A stretch of DNA of 64,000 bases from Pseudomonadota bacterium (GCA_018971625.1 JAGXAJ010000008.1:1-64000), one strand, 5' to 3'. Counted from the stretch's first letter, positions 1-9,638 are shown. Notes: generated from the letters alone by a model not told the origin. Program-made: numbers and translations.

Positions 1-689
1 GTCGTCACATGGGCCAGCACGCAGCCCTGGGTCGGAACCTGCAGCCGAGTAATGATGTCGTCGATGAGTCGCAGCAGCGCGCCGATCGCGGCCGGATCGT
101 CGCTGGCCGGGTTGATGCCGATGCAGGCATCGCCCGAGCCGAGCAAGATGCCATCGAGGATCGAAGCCGTGACACCTCTGACATCGTCAAAGGGATGATT
201 GGGTTGCAGCCGCACGCTCATCCGCCCGCGCAGGCCGATCGTATTGCGAAAGCGGGTGATCACTTCGCATTTTTTCGCGACCTGGATTAGATCCTGGTTG
301 CGCATCAGCTTGGAGACCGCGGCCGCCATTTCCGGCGTCACGCCGCGCGACAGCTTTCGCAGGCTCTCACCGGTCGCCGCATCGGACAACAGCCAGTCAC
401 GGAATGCGCCCACGGTGAGCGAAGAAACCGGCGCAAAGGCCTGATTGTCATGGGTGTCCAGGATCAGGCGGGTGACCTCGTCGCTTTCGTAGGCGATGAC
501 GGTTTCCTGCAGGAACTGCTTCAGGGGAAGCTCGGCCAGCGCCATCCGCGCCGCCATCATCTGGCGGGCATCTTGGGCGGCAATCCCTGCCAGCCGGTCG
601 CCGGAGCGCGGAGGCGTGGCCTTGGCCAGCAGGTCGCGCAGATCGCTGAAGACATGGCTGGTGGCGTCGATGGCGTAGCGATAGGCCAT
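1..689 (-). CDS. eutB: Ethanolamine ammonia-lyase large subunit, N-terminal part (runs off the left edge)
   Basis: Catalytic subunit of adenosylcobalamin-dependent ethanolamine ammonia-lyase, which converts ethanolamine to acetaldehyde and ammonia. About 229 codons are present with no stop before the window edge. Translation starts MAYRYAID and continues with EutB-type stretches such as LRDLLAKATPPRSGDRLAGI and, near the edge, GCVLAHVTT. I chose the ATG at 689 because GGAAC sits a few bases upstream and EutB proteins usually begin with MAYR-like sequence; an in-frame ATG at 716 lacks a ribosome site. eutC would be expected beyond the left edge. The family call rests on remembered motifs and is strong; the C-terminal half cannot be assessed. 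Confidence 0.88.
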   Translation of the reverse strand, partial: MAYRYAIDATSHVFSDLRDLLAKATPPRSGDRLAGIAAQDARQMMAARMALAELPLKQFLQETVIAYESDEVTRLILDTHDNQAFAPVSSLTVGAFRDWLLSDAATGESLRKLSRGVTPEMAAAVSKLMRNQDLIQVAKKCEVITRFRNTIGLRGRMSVRLQPNHPFDDVRGVTASILDGILLGSGDACIGINPASDDPAAIGALLRLIDDIITRLQVPTQGCVLAHVT

Positions 690-766
690 GGCAGTTCCGG
701 AGCCATCTGGTTTCATACAAGGACAATAGACGATAGTATCTTCAGCGCCCCATGAAAACCGAAGCA

Positions 767-831
767 GCGAATGGCGATAGCGAATGGAAGATCGCTCGCT
801 CCCTGCTCGCTACTCCTATTTCGCCATTCGC
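767..831. repeat. Intergenic inverted repeat (GCGAATGGCGATAG family)
   Basis: GCGAATGGCGATAG at 767-780 pairs with CTATTTCGCCATTCGC at 816-831, separated by a loop rich in CGCTC. A related GCGAATAG/CTATTCGC element lies at 5127-5170. It sits between the eutB start and the stop of the aldolase gene, so it could act as a hairpin terminator for the latter, though no U-tract follows. Confidence 0.6.
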
Positions 832-834
832 CCC

Positions 835-1611
835 TCAAGCCTTGCCGCCGGATTCCTTGCGCGTCTGCGCGATCTGCATCTTGGCGTAGGTCGCCATCAG
901 GCCGCTTTCATTTGACAGCGTCACGAATCTGAAACCCATATTGATCGCGCGTACCGCCCCTTCGGCACCCGAGCAATGGATACCGGGGTAAAGTCCACGC
1001 TTGCCGCATTCCCTGACGATCTTCTCGTAGATCTTGAGAATTTCCGGCTCGTCGCGATCGAGCTTCGGCACCAGCCCATAGGAGAAACCAAGGTCGGACG
1101 GACCGATATAAACGCCATTGATGCCTTCGACGTCGAGGATCGCTTCCATGTTGCCGACCGCCGTCTTGGTCTCCATCATCGGCAGCAACACGATGTCCTC
1201 GTTCGCCGTCTGCTGATAGCTGCCGGCCGAACCGTACATGCCGCAACGGATCGGGCCGTTGGAGCGGGTGCCGCGCGGCGGATACTTGCTGTACTGCACC
1301 AGGTTCTCGGCTTCTTCCCTGGTGTTGACCATCGGGCAGATCACGCCATAGGCGCCGCCGTCCAGCACCTTGCCGATAATGCCTGGCTCGTTCCAGGGCA
1401 CGCGGACCATCGGCGTCACCGGATGGGCATGCATCGCCTGAAAGCACTGCATCATCGACAGGTAATCCTGCACGCCGTGCTGCAGGTCCACGGTCACGCT
1501 GTCGAAGCCACATTGCGCGATCACCTCGGCGGAAAACCCCGATGGGATCGCAAGCCAGGCGTTCACCACAGCCTTGCCGGAAGCCCATATCTTCTTGACA
1601 TTGTTTGGCAC
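835..1611 (-). CDS. HpcH/HpaI aldolase family protein (class II pyruvate aldolase type)
   Basis: A 258-residue TIM-barrel aldolase of the HpaI/garL type, which cleaves or forms 4-hydroxy-2-oxo acids using a divalent metal. From the chosen start the key residues fall where HpaI has them: H45 in VDLQHG, R70 in MVRVPWNEP, metal ligand E147 in MMETKTA and D173 in IGPSDLG. I chose GTG at 1611 because AGGAAGGA sits seven bases upstream; an in-frame ATG at 1647 would add 12 residues but has no such site. It is separated from eutB by an inverted repeat. The true substrate is unknown. Confidence 0.85.
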   Translation of the reverse strand: MPNNVKKIWASGKAVVNAWLAIPSGFSAEVIAQCGFDSVTVDLQHGVQDYLSMMQCFQAMHAHPVTPMVRVPWNEPGIIGKVLDGGAYGVICPMVNTREEAENLVQYSKYPPRGTRSNGPIRCGMYGSAGSYQQTANEDIVLLPMMETKTAVGNMEAILDVEGINGVYIGPSDLGFSYGLVPKLDRDEPEILKIYEKIVRECGKRGLYPGIHCSGAEGAVRAINMGFRFVTLSNESGLMATYAKMQIAQTRKESGGKA

Positions 1612-1738
1612 GTTGGTTCCTTCCTGGTTGCCCAAATCCGCCGTCATTGCCTAGAACGTCCCAGCGACGTGAGACAGTCTGAATTTCGCGGCTCTGGATT
1701 GCTTCGCAGGCGATATTCACTATCGCCGTAGGATCGGC

Positions 1739-1904
1739 GACATCAGGTTGTCGACGCGGGTTATGGCCAACGCGGCAGGACGACCGCATCTGATCAACTA
1801 CATCTCGACCTTTCACGACGCTGATGCGCGGCGACATCATCGTCACGGGCACACCGACAGGGACCGGTGCGCGGTTCCGATTCGCCGCTATCGGGCCTTC
1901 CTGA
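1739..1904 (+). pseudogene. Remnant of a fumarylacetoacetate hydrolase family gene (C-terminal part)
   Basis: Read across one frameshift, the plus strand gives DIRLSTRV...HLINYISTF and then LMRGDIIVTGTPTGTGARF, the characteristic C-terminal stretch of FAH-family enzymes (normally ISTFMTLxPGDVIxTGTPxGVG). The frame changes around 1820-1826 and the reading ends in TGA at 1902-1904. No N-terminal domain is visible upstream, and the 3' end lies under the alkB gene of the opposite strand. A decayed fragment, not a working gene. Confidence 0.7.
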
Positions 1905-2541
1905 AGGTCAGATTGATCCGCTGAGGACCCATCAGCGCGTCGTCGCCATCGGCGAGCGGCGCGATGCCATGAAAAGCCAGCCGCGCCGGTCCGCCCCACA
2001 CCACGATATCGCCGTGTTCGAGCCGGTAGCGTTGCGCCTTGTCGCTGCGCTTCAGGCCGCCAAACAGGAAGATTGCGGGCAAGCCCAGCGATACCGAGAC
2101 GATCGGCGCGCCCAAATCGTTCTCGTCGCGGTCCTGGTGCAGCGACATCCGCGCGCCCGGTTCATAGCGGTTGATCAGGCAGCCATCCGCCACGAAGCCC
2201 GCAAAGCCCGCTTCGGCAGCAGCATCCCCGGCGAGTTTCCGAAACGTGGACGGCATCACCGGCCAGGGCTTGCCGGATTGAGGATCAACACCGTCATAAC
2301 GGTAGCCGCTCCGGTCGGTGACCCAGCCCGCGCTGCCGCAATTGGTCATCGCCACCGACATCTGATGCCCGCCTGGTGTCGACATGTGGCGGAAAGGCGC
2401 TTGATCCGTGATTTCGCGCAGCGCTTTGATCAGTTCGGCTTCGGCCGATCTGGCAAATCCGCGCAGCAACACGGCACCCTCAGCGATCGGCTCGCGTGAA
2501 GGCCGGATATCGGGCAGACTCTCAAAGAGATCGATAGTCAC
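1888..2541 (-). CDS. alkB: AlkB, alpha-ketoglutarate-dependent DNA repair dioxygenase
   Basis: 217 residues, the usual AlkB size. It removes methyl groups from 1-methyladenine and 3-methylcytosine in DNA by oxidative demethylation. The iron triad is visible as H135 and D137 in LHQDRDEN and H191 in LAFHGIAP; the 2-oxoglutarate arginines are R208 and R214 in QRINLTFRKAR, close to the E. coli spacing. Substrate-loop features VTDRSGYRYDG are present. The start is GTG at 2541 with GGATG upstream. It lies 18 bases behind a second 2OG-Fe(II) oxygenase in the same direction, so the two are probably cotranscribed. Its 3' end overlaps an FAH remnant on the other strand. Confidence 0.93.
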   Translation of the reverse strand: MTIDLFESLPDIRPSREPIAEGAVLLRGFARSAEAELIKALREITDQAPFRHMSTPGGHQMSVAMTNCGSAGWVTDRSGYRYDGVDPQSGKPWPVMPSTFRKLAGDAAAEAGFAGFVADGCLINRYEPGARMSLHQDRDENDLGAPIVSVSLGLPAIFLFGGLKRSDKAQRYRLEHGDIVVWGGPARLAFHGIAPLADGDDALMGPQRINLTFRKAR

Positions 2542-2559
2542 AGACTCGCATCCACATCG

Positions 2560-3306
2560 TCATTTGGCGTCGTGAAAGATCACGCCGGCGGTATAGCGAT
2601 GACCAGATCTAATGCGGCTGACGCCATGGCGCAAATTAACCCGATAGACCCCCCGCGTCCCCTGCACCGGGCGGTGATGCACAGCAAAGGCAACCGCATC
2701 GCCTTGGGCGAGCGGCACCACTTCGGGCCGCGACTGCATCCGCGGCCGCTGCTCGGTCAGCACGAATTCGCCGCCGGTGAAATCGCGACCCGGTTCGGAC
2801 AGCAGGATCGCAACCTGTAGCGGGAACACCTGCTCGCCATAGAGGTCTTGGTGCAGACAATTGTAGTCGCCCGGACCATATTGCAGCAGCAGCGGCGTCG
2901 GCCGGGTTTGCCCGGCATCATGGCAGCGCTTCAGGAACGCTTCATGCGATGCGGGATAGCGGATATCGATCCCCATGGCCTCGTTCCAGCGATTGGCGAG
3001 GCCGTAAAGCCGCCCGTAGAGCGCCGGACGCAACTGCTGGATAAGCGGCGGCAGCGGATAGGAAAAATACTGGTATTCGCCCCGCCCAAAACCATGGCGT
3101 CCCATCACGATGCGGCTGCGGAAGTGTGCCTCTTCCGGATAGAGCGCGGCGATCCCGCCGCACTCCACCGATGTGAGCAGGCCTTTCAGCACCGAGCAGC
3201 CCTGCCCGTCGAGGGCGACGGTGATCTGCGTCCAGTCGAGCGCATCGACGCGCGAGGGGATGTCGAGGGCGACGGTAGGCGTATCTGTGCGTCGAGTGAG
3301 TGGCAT
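2560..3306 (-). CDS. 2OG-Fe(II) oxygenase family protein paired with alkB
   Basis: 248 residues from the ATG at 3306, which has GGAAAG upstream; a longer reading would run into an intergenic repeat. The double-stranded beta-helix fold is indicated by H152 and D154 in CLHQDLYGE, distal H227 in LRHGVSRIRSG, and the following arginines for 2-oxoglutarate. The sequence ends GVIFHDAK, as in the group often found beside alkB or ada in rhizobia (from memory). The substrate is not known; the neighbour suggests alkylation response, but protein or small-molecule hydroxylation is equally possible. Confidence 0.8.
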   Translation of the reverse strand: MPLTRRTDTPTVALDIPSRVDALDWTQITVALDGQGCSVLKGLLTSVECGGIAALYPEEAHFRSRIVMGRHGFGRGEYQYFSYPLPPLIQQLRPALYGRLYGLANRWNEAMGIDIRYPASHEAFLKRCHDAGQTRPTPLLLQYGPGDYNCLHQDLYGEQVFPLQVAILLSEPGRDFTGGEFVLTEQRPRMQSRPEVVPLAQGDAVAFAVHHRPVQGTRGVYRVNLRHGVSRIRSGHRYTAGVIFHDAK

Positions 3307-3331
3307 GCGAAAACTTTCCGAAATAACTGCC

Positions 3332-3430
3332 GTCATTCCGGGATGCGCCCCTTGGCGCAGGCCCAGGAATCCATACTCCCCGCCGTGGTTATAGATTCCG
3401 GGCTCGCGCAAGTGCGCGTCCCGGAATGAC
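3332..3430. repeat. Intergenic palindromic repeat (GTCATTCCGG ... CCGGAATGAC)
   Basis: GTCATTCCGG at 3332-3341 is an exact inverted match of CCGGAATGAC at 3421-3430. The internal part also contains mirrored AGGAATCCAT and ATAGATTCCG segments. This type of cruciform-like repeat is common between genes in Bradyrhizobium. It lies immediately upstream of the oxygenase start at 3306. Confidence 0.75.
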
Positions 3431-3562
3431 GAAAGTTAAGCGCACCCCTTGCCTATCGCCACCCGATTCCCGTTAGCCCAGCACGGGCCCGCGATTACCG
3501 CCTGGTCGATCGCGAGGGTCAGCGGCGTCGGCGCGCCGCCATCTGTAACGATGAATGTCAGA

Positions 3563-4912
3563 TCAAACACGGATAGCCCTTTCCATGCCCGCTGCGAGTT
3601 CAAAGATGCGGCGATCCGAGCCGCCCGCAGCGGCCAGCATCAGGCCGACCGGCACTTCGCCGTCGCGTTGCGCGGGGATCGAAATCGCGCAACCGTCGAT
3701 CATGTTGATCAGCGACGGGTTGCGCAAAGCGCGCATATTCTGTGTCGTGAACGCTTTGTCCGCCGTGAGATCGGGGATGCGCGGCGGCGTGTTGGCGGTG
3801 GTCGGCAGCACCAGCGCGTCATATGGCGCGATGCGCTTTTCGGTGCGCGCGATCAGCGAGCGGCGGGCGTTGATGAGGTCGACATAGTCGGCCGCACTCA
3901 TGCCCTCGCCGCGCAGGATACGAACGGCGACGCGAGGATCGTAGATGTCGCCCTTGCTGGCGATCAGGAAGCGATGCCACGCATAGCTTTCCGCCGCTGA
4001 GAAGCCGCCCTTGGCGTTCATCACGCCGATATCGAGGAACCCCGGTACTTCGATCCGCTCGATGAGCGCGCCCTCGCGCGACAGTTTTTCCAGCGCGCGA
4101 TCGAACGTCTGCGCGACCGCATCGTCGAGATCGTCCAGCACGACCGTGGTCGGCACCGCAAGCCGCATGCCCTTGATCGGCCGCGGCCGCAGCGGCATGA
4201 CCGGCTCATCGGCCAGCACGGCATCGAGGATTGCACAGCACGACACCGAGCGCGCCAGCGGCCCAAAACTGTCGAGGGTGGATGACAGCGGCACGCCGCC
4301 GTCGAGCGGCACCCGCCGCTGTGTCGGCTTGAAGCCGACGATGCCGTTGAAAGCCGCAGGGATTCGGCAGGAGCCGCCGGTATCGGTGCCGAGCGCGCCA
4401 TGGGCCATGCCGTCGGCGATCGACACCGCCGCGCCCGATGACGATCCACCGGGCACATGGCCGACACTGCGCTGCCAGACGCTCTTCGGCGTGCCGTAAT
4501 GCGGATTGATGCCGATACCGGAATAGGCAAACTCGGTCATGTTGGTGCGGCCGATCACGATGAAGCCGGCGCGGCGCAGGCGGGCTACGGCCGTCGCGTC
4601 AGCCTGCGCCGGAGGCGAATCGTCGAGCGCGCGCGAGCCAGCGCGGGTCACCTGCCCCTTGATGTCGAACAGATCCTTGATCGAGACGGGAATGCCGGCG
4701 AAGCGCGACGGCGCGGCTTTTGCCTTGCGTAGCCGATCCATCGCTTCCGCCGCCTCGATCGCGGCATCCTTGTCGACGTGGATGAAGACGCGCTGGCCTT
4801 CGCCTGCGGGATCGGCGATCCGGGCGATGCATTCATCGACCAGCTTCCGCGCGCTGGTGCGGCCGTTCTCGAGATCATCGGCGAGAGATGCAAGCGTCGG
4901 GGTATACGGCAT
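3563..4912 (-). CDS. Amidase (amidase signature family)
   Basis: 449 residues. Hydrolyses amide bonds with the Ser-cisSer-Lys triad of the amidase signature family. Visible parts are K79 in VSIKDLFD, the serine run 157-159 in PGGSSSGAAV, and nucleophile S181 in GTDTGGSCRIP, followed by FNGIVGFKPT. The start is the ATG at 4912, six bases after the stop of a preceding reading-frame remnant. About 130 bp separate its stop from the 3332-3430 repeat. It could act on aryl or aliphatic amides; it is not GatA by context, since no gatB or gatC is nearby. Confidence 0.88.
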   Translation of the reverse strand: MPYTPTLASLADDLENGRTSARKLVDECIARIADPAGEGQRVFIHVDKDAAIEAAEAMDRLRKAKAAPSRFAGIPVSIKDLFDIKGQVTRAGSRALDDSPPAQADATAVARLRRAGFIVIGRTNMTEFAYSGIGINPHYGTPKSVWQRSVGHVPGGSSSGAAVSIADGMAHGALGTDTGGSCRIPAAFNGIVGFKPTQRRVPLDGGVPLSSTLDSFGPLARSVSCCAILDAVLADEPVMPLRPRPIKGMRLAVPTTVVLDDLDDAVAQTFDRALEKLSREGALIERIEVPGFLDIGVMNAKGGFSAAESYAWHRFLIASKGDIYDPRVAVRILRGEGMSAADYVDLINARRSLIARTEKRIAPYDALVLPTTANTPPRIPDLTADKAFTTQNMRALRNPSLINMIDGCAISIPAQRDGEVPVGLMLAAAGGSDRRIFELAAGMERAIRV

Positions 4913-5126
4913 GGCGTTTAACTCGCAGTGTACAAAGGCTGTTTGTCGTCTGAAGCAAGCTCAATGTCGAGATCGAGCAGCGCAGAGCTCAGCGGTTTGC
5001 CGTGCGCGTCGAGCGCCAATGACCGCGTCACGCCACCGCCGAGTGCCGATCAGCTGTCGCGCCAAAATAGGAACCCGCGGGTGCCAAATCGACCCGCGCC
5101 CCAAGGGAGCAATCTCGGGATGAATC
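4913..5126 (-). other. Gap with a truncated coding-like remnant, gene not identified
   Basis: On the minus strand from about 5040 down to TAA at 4918-4920 there is an open, codon-biased stretch reading GGGVTRSLALDAHGKPLS and ending in DKQPLYTAS. It looks like the C-terminal end of a protein whose upstream part is missing; upstream of 5045 the reading breaks up. It ends six bases before the amidase start, so it may be what is left of an upstream operon gene. I do not recognise the family. Confidence 0.35.
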
Positions 5127-5170
5127 GCGAATAGGGAGCGGTGAGTAGCGAGGAGAACTTTTCTATTCGC
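5127..5170. repeat. Short inverted repeat (GCGAATAG ... CTATTCGC) downstream of ppc
   Basis: GCGAATAG at 5127-5134 pairs with CTATTCGC at 5163-5170; further partial copies of the motif (TATTCGCCACTC, ACCATTCGCC) follow up to about 5215. Same family as 767-831. It lies just past the ppc stop and may help end its transcript. Confidence 0.55.
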
Positions 5171-5199
5171 TATTCGCCACTCACCATTCGCCCTCTTGC

Positions 5200-8028
5200 C
5201 TATCCGCTATTCCTCAACCCCGCCGAAATCCCGTTGATCGTGAGCTGAATTCCGCGCAGCATCTGTTCGTCGGGATTCTGCGCGCGATGCTCTTTCAGCA
5301 ATTTCACCTGCACGTGGTTCAGCGGGTCCATATAGGGGAAGCGGTTGCGGATCGAGCGCTCCAGCAAAGGATTGCTCTGCAACAGACGCTGCTGACCCAT
5401 GATATCAAACAGCGTCTCGATCGAAAGATGCCATTCGCGCCGGATCCGCCCGAAGATTTTTTCGCGCAACGCCGCATCGGACACCAGTTCGGCGTAACGG
5501 GAGGCGACCGCGATCGAACTTTTCGCCAGCACCATGTCCATGTTCGACAACAGCATGCGGAAGAACGGCCATTCGCGGTAGAGCTCCTTGAGAAACGGCA
5601 TGCCCTTATCGGGATGTTGCGATATCCAGCTTTCCACCGCGCTGCCAAAACCATACCAGCCCGGCAGCATCAGCCGGCATTGCGCCCAGCTGAACACCCA
5701 GGGAATGGCGCGGAGGTCTTCGATGGCGCGGGTCTTCTTGCGCGATGCCGGCCGGCTGCCGATATTGAGCGTCGCGATCTCCGTGATCACGGTCGATTCC
5801 CAGAAATAATCGACAAAGCCCTCGGTCTCGTAGACCAGTCCGCGATAGGCCTTGAAGGCCAAATTCGACAATTGCTCCATGGCATCGAGATATTCGTGAC
5901 GCGGCGCGCTCTGCCGCGGCTGCAGCAGGCTTGTCTCCAGGGTCGCGGCCGCCATTATTTCCAGATTGCTGCGGCCGATCTCGGCGTTGGAATATTTGCT
6001 GGAGATGATTTCACCCTGCTCGGTGATCCGGATCTGCCCGTTCACGGCGCCGCCGGGCTGCGCGAGGATCGCGTCATAGCTTGGACCGCCGCCCCGACCG
6101 ACAGACCCGCCGCGGCCATGGAACAGCCGCAAGCGCACGCCATGGCGCTCGAACACGCTGACCAGCCCGATCTCGGCCTTGTAGAGTTCCCAGCCTGACG
6201 TGACGAACCCGCCGTCCTTGTTGCTGTCGGAATAGCCAAGCATCACCTCTTGCAGCCCGCCGCGGCTATCCACCAGCCGCCGATATTCCGGCAGCGACAG
6301 CGCCCGGTCCATGATTGCGGCACAGGCCTGCAGATCCTCGATGGTTTCGAACAGCGGTACGATGTTGACCGCGCTGCGGCCGGAAGGATCAATCAGGCCG
6401 ACCTCCTTGAGCAGCAGGGCCACCTCCAGTATGTCGGAGACGCCCTCGGTCATGGAGATGATGCATTGGGGAATCACGTCAGCACCGAATCTCGTATGCG
6501 ACTGCGCGGCCTCCTGGAACACCGCAAGTTCGCCGACCGTTTCATCGCTGTATTTCACGAAGCTCGAGATCAACGGTCGCGCGTTGCGCAATTCGATGGC
6601 AAGCTGCGCAATCCGCGCCTCTTCGTTCAACGCCAGATAGGAGGTACCCGGCTGGGCGGTATCCAACAGTTCAGCGATGGTGCGCTGATGCACCGCGGAA
6701 TTCTGCCGCATGTCGAGGTTCGCGAGATGAAAACCGAAGCAATCCACCGCCCGGCGCAATCGCCGCAACCGGCCGCGCGCAATAACCCTGCAATTATTCG
6801 CAACCAGTGAGCGATCGAGGATATCGAGATCAGCCTTGAACTCTTTGGCGCTGGCGTAGGCAGTGGCCTCGCCGACCGGTAGTCTCCTGGTTTCCACCTC
6901 AAGTCTTGCCGCGGTCGCCGTCAGCCGCGCATAAATGCCGGACACCGCCAGCCGGTAAGGCTCGCCTTTTCGATGCGGCGAGGTATCGGGTGAGCGCTGG
7001 GCAAGCCCGCGCAAGTCCTCTGAGACGTCGGTAAGATGCGCCGCCAGCGACAGCTCGGAGCCGAGCGCATGCAATTCCTCCAGATAATACTGGAGAATCC
7101 TGCTCGATTGCAGGTGCAAGGTGCCGCGCATGACTTCCGCCGTCACGAAGGGATTGCCGTCACGGTCACCGCCGATCCAGCTCCCTATTTTCAGGAACGA
7201 CGCCAGTTCGCCGCGCGCGTCGCCATCTTCCTCGTTCAAGCGGTCTTCCAGCGCGCAATGCAGCCGCGGCACCTCGTGCAGCAAGGTGTAATCGTAGAAC
7301 GACAATCCGTTGGCGACCTCATCGAGCACAGTGAGTTTGGTACGGCGCAAAAGGTTGGTCTGCCACAAGGTCAGCACCTCGCGACGCAACTGCTCGTCGC
7401 TGGCAGCCGCTTCCTCTGCCGTGAACTGGACTCGTTCGCGCCTGTCCAGCAGTGCCGCGATTTCCATCTCGCGATCGATCGTACTCTTGCGCCGCACTTC
7501 GGTCGGATGTGCAGTCAAGACCGGTTCGACCACGGCGCTGGCAAAAAAATGGCGCAGGTCTACTGCGCTGAAACCCGCATCTCGGGCATGCGCCAGCGCC
7601 AGTGCAAGGCTTCCCGAGCCCGGCGAACCCGGCGCCCCATTCCTTGACCGCATCTGGCGGATATTGTTCTGGTCCTCGGCGATGTTGGCCAGATGCGAAA
7701 AATAGCTGAAGGCGCGCACGATGCGCACAGTCTCGCTGATCGACATGCTGTCGAGAATGGTTTCGAGCTCGCGTCGCGCCGAACTGTCTTCGTCGCGGTG
7801 GAAGCGGATCGAGGTCTGCCGAATACGCTCGACCAGGTCGAACACATCGGCGCCTTCCTGATCGCGCACGGTATCGCCGAGGATACGTCCGAGCAGCCGG
7901 ATATCGTTGCGCAGCCGCGCATCCGCTTCCAACGCCAACGCTTCAGCCGAGCGACCGGGCCGACTATCCGCGTCGGAAAGTCCGGCCTGGGACGACGTTC
8001 TCTGGGTGGACGTGTTCTGGGAAGACAT
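5200..8028 (-). CDS. ppc: Phosphoenolpyruvate carboxylase
   Basis: About 942 residues, full length for a bacterial enzyme. Adds bicarbonate to phosphoenolpyruvate to make oxaloacetate, refilling the citric acid cycle. Diagnostic motifs in order: [14 protein letters not shown] with the catalytic histidine near residue 174, [31 protein letters not shown], the glycine-rich [14 protein letters not shown], and [14 protein letters not shown]. The C-terminus ends ISAGLRNSG, close to the canonical NTG-type end. Start taken at ATG 8028; an in-frame TTG at 8043 is the alternative, and neither has a strong ribosome site. It is transcribed alone. A perfect 8-bp inverted repeat lies about 75 bases upstream. 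Confidence 0.97.
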   Translation of the reverse strand: MSSQNTSTQRTSSQAGLSDADSRPGRSAEALALEADARLRNDIRLLGRILGDTVRDQEGADVFDLVERIRQTSIRFHRDEDSSARRELETILDSMSISETVRIVRAFSYFSHLANIAEDQNNIRQMRSRNGAPGSPGSGSLALALAHARDAGFSAVDLRHFFASAVVEPVLTAHPTEVRRKSTIDREMEIAALLDRRERVQFTAEEAAASDEQLRREVLTLWQTNLLRRTKLTVLDEVANGLSFYDYTLLHEVPRLHCALEDRLNEEDGDARGELASFLKIGSWIGGDRDGNPFVTAEVMRGTLHLQSSRILQYYLEELHALGSELSLAAHLTDVSEDLRGLAQRSPDTSPHRKGEPYRLAVSGIYARLTATAARLEVETRRLPVGEATAYASAKEFKADLDILDRSLVANNCRVIARGRLRRLRRAVDCFGFHLANLDMRQNSAVHQRTIAELLDTAQPGTSYLALNEEARIAQLAIELRNARPLISSFVKYSDETVGELAVFQEAAQSHTRFGADVIPQCIISMTEGVSDILEVALLLKEVGLIDPSGRSAVNIVPLFETIEDLQACAAIMDRALSLPEYRRLVDSRGGLQEVMLGYSDSNKDGGFVTSGWELYKAEIGLVSVFERHGVRLRLFHGRGGSVGRGGGPSYDAILAQPGGAVNGQIRITEQGEIISSKYSNAEIGRSNLEIMAAATLETSLLQPRQSAPRHEYLDAMEQLSNLAFKAYRGLVYETEGFVDYFWESTVITEIATLNIGSRPASRKKTRAIEDLRAIPWVFSWAQCRLMLPGWYGFGSAVESWISQHPDKGMPFLKELYREWPFFRMLLSNMDMVLAKSSIAVASRYAELVSDAALREKIFGRIRREWHLSIETLFDIMGQQRLLQSNPLLERSIRNRFPYMDPLNHVQVKLLKEHRAQNPDEQMLRGIQLTINGISAGLRNSG

Positions 8029-8100
8029 GGCTGATTGCTGCAAAAATTGCCCGGAAGCCCCATGAGTCGCAACTTTTTTAACCTAGCGCAAGATCAAGAT

Positions 8101-8121
8101 GGACGTGCTTGTGGCACGTCC
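8101..8121. promoter_or_regulatory. Perfect 8-bp inverted repeat upstream of ppc
   Basis: GGACGTGC (8101-8108), loop TTGTG, GCACGTCC (8114-8121). It lies about 73 bases before the ppc start, in the promoter region. It could be an operator or a leader hairpin; there is no direct evidence for either. Confidence 0.4.
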
Positions 8122-8325
8122 TGTGGACCCTTGATATGATGGCCGGGACGAACGTTAACGCTAAATCCTTCGTCCTGACCGCTCCCAATAGGGGTCGCAC
8201 AGGCGGCGCCAGGGTCTCGGCCGAATCCTACGCCGCAATTGGCTCTGAATCCCGATGTGTTTCGGGATCTCTAGTCGGCCAATCCGCACCATGCCCGGCT
8301 GCGGCTCGACCACGGCCATCAGGCC

Positions 8326-8560
8326 TCACCGAATTTCCGTCAGCAACGCCAAATTCCCCGCGGTCATGGAGGCACCGGCATAGAACCTCGGCCCTTCCCC
8401 AGACAATACTACCGCTCGCACACCTTTTCCCTTGCGAGCCGATCGGTCGCAGCAACCAGCGCATCGGACATCGCGACATCGACCGCGCTCATTTTATCAG
8501 CGCGAGTCAGCGAACATCGCGATGCCATCGGCAGTCGATATTTGCGACGCGTTCTTCCAT
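8326..8560 (-). pseudogene. Remnant of an enoyl-CoA hydratase/isomerase gene (N-terminal part)
   Basis: Reading the minus strand across two frameshifts gives MEERVANID, then DGIAMFALTRADKMSAVD followed by LVAATDRLAREK, and then RAVVLSGEGPRFYAGASM. These align with the first 80 or so residues of crotonases, including the position where the oxyanion loop normally reads FCAG. It ends in TGA at 8326-8328 without the second half of the fold. It fills most of the gap between ppc and the SDR gene and points in the opposite direction to the intact crotonase at 9639. Confidence 0.68.
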
Positions 8561-8664
8561 GAACATTTTCGTCCAGCCTTATTCCTTGGTGCAACTTTAC
8601 AGAACAGCGCGGCCCGGATTTAGTCAAATGATCAATCAATAGACAATCCATTGGTGTGGAAACA

Positions 8665-9537
8665 ATGTTCAACGATCAGCTTCTCGCCGGGCGGCGCATT
8701 CTCGTGACAGGCGGCGGCACCGGTCTCGGCAAATCCATGGCCACGCGCTTTCTCGAGCTTGGCGCCGAGGTTCACATCTGCGGTCGCCGCAAGAGCGTCT
8801 GCGACGAAACCGCGACCGAACTGATGGATCTGCATGGCGGCCAGGTCGTCAGTCACGGTGTCGACATTCGCAACGCGCTCGCCGTCGACGAAATGGTCGA
8901 ACAGATCTGGACCGATGGTCCTCTCACCGATCTCATCAACAACGCTGCGGGCAATTTCATCTCGCGCACCGAAGAACTCAGTCCGCGCGGCTTCGACGCG
9001 GTCGCCAACACCGTGATGCATGGCACGTTCTACGTGACGCACGCCGTCGGACGACGCTGGATTGCGGCAAAACAGCGCGGCAATATAGTCTCAATCACCG
9101 TGACCTGGGTGCGCAACGGCTCGCCCTATGTGGTGCCCTCGGCGATGAGCAAGTCCGCGATCCACGCCATGACCATGTCGCTGGCGGCGGAATGGGGTCA
9201 TTACGGTATCCGGCTCAACACCATCGCGCCCGGGGAGATTCCGACCGAAGGCATGAGCAAGCGCATCAAGCCGGGCGACGAAGCCGGCGCGCGCACCAAG
9301 GCGATGAACCCGATGGGCCGGGTCGGCAAGATGGAAGAGCTGCAGAACCTCGCGGTGTTCCTGATTTCCGGCGGCTGTGACTGGATCAACGGCGAGACTA
9401 TCGCGATGGACGGTGCCCAGGCGCTGGCGATGGGCGGCAACTTCTATCAACTGTGCGACTGGTCCGATGCCGACTGGAATCAGGCCCGCGAGTCGATCAA
9501 GGCGCAGAACGAAAAGGACCGCGCCGCGCGGGGGTGA
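8665..9537 (+). CDS. SDR family oxidoreductase, 2,4-dienoyl-CoA reductase-like
   Basis: 290 residues from the ATG at 8665 (GGA six bases upstream; a GTG at 8656 is the alternative). Rossmann motif TGGGTGLG at 15-22, NNAAG at 92-96, and catalytic K163. The classical Tyr of YxxxK is replaced by S159; instead Y155 lies in the stretch YVVPSAMSKSA. This matches the mammalian 2,4-dienoyl-CoA reductase arrangement (VVPSASAKAG), where an offset Tyr serves. So NADPH-linked reduction of a dienoyl-CoA or other enoyl-CoA is likely. The crotonase 101 bp downstream in the same direction supports a role in acyl-CoA metabolism. Confidence 0.85.
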   Translation: MFNDQLLAGRRILVTGGGTGLGKSMATRFLELGAEVHICGRRKSVCDETATELMDLHGGQVVSHGVDIRNALAVDEMVEQIWTDGPLTDLINNAAGNFISRTEELSPRGFDAVANTVMHGTFYVTHAVGRRWIAAKQRGNIVSITVTWVRNGSPYVVPSAMSKSAIHAMTMSLAAEWGHYGIRLNTIAPGEIPTEGMSKRIKPGDEAGARTKAMNPMGRVGKMEELQNLAVFLISGGCDWINGETIAMDGAQALAMGGNFYQLCDWSDADWNQARESIKAQNEKDRAARG

Positions 9538-9638
9538 CATAGTGTCCCGGGCGCAGAGCTCCCGTATTGTTTTTGGTGGGATCCTTATCGGGCGGCGAAA
9601 GACCGGCAGCAAATTGATGGAAAACGGCGGGAGCAAAC

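Noticed and set aside
908..1999. A 363-codon open frame on the minus strand over the aldolase gene
   Set aside because: Arg/Ala-rich translation without family similarity; it is the alternate frame of the aldolase gene plus the FAH remnant.
8109..8642. 177-codon open frame on the plus strand upstream of the SDR
   Set aside because: Low-complexity, no ribosome site, and antisense to a recognisable crotonase remnant.
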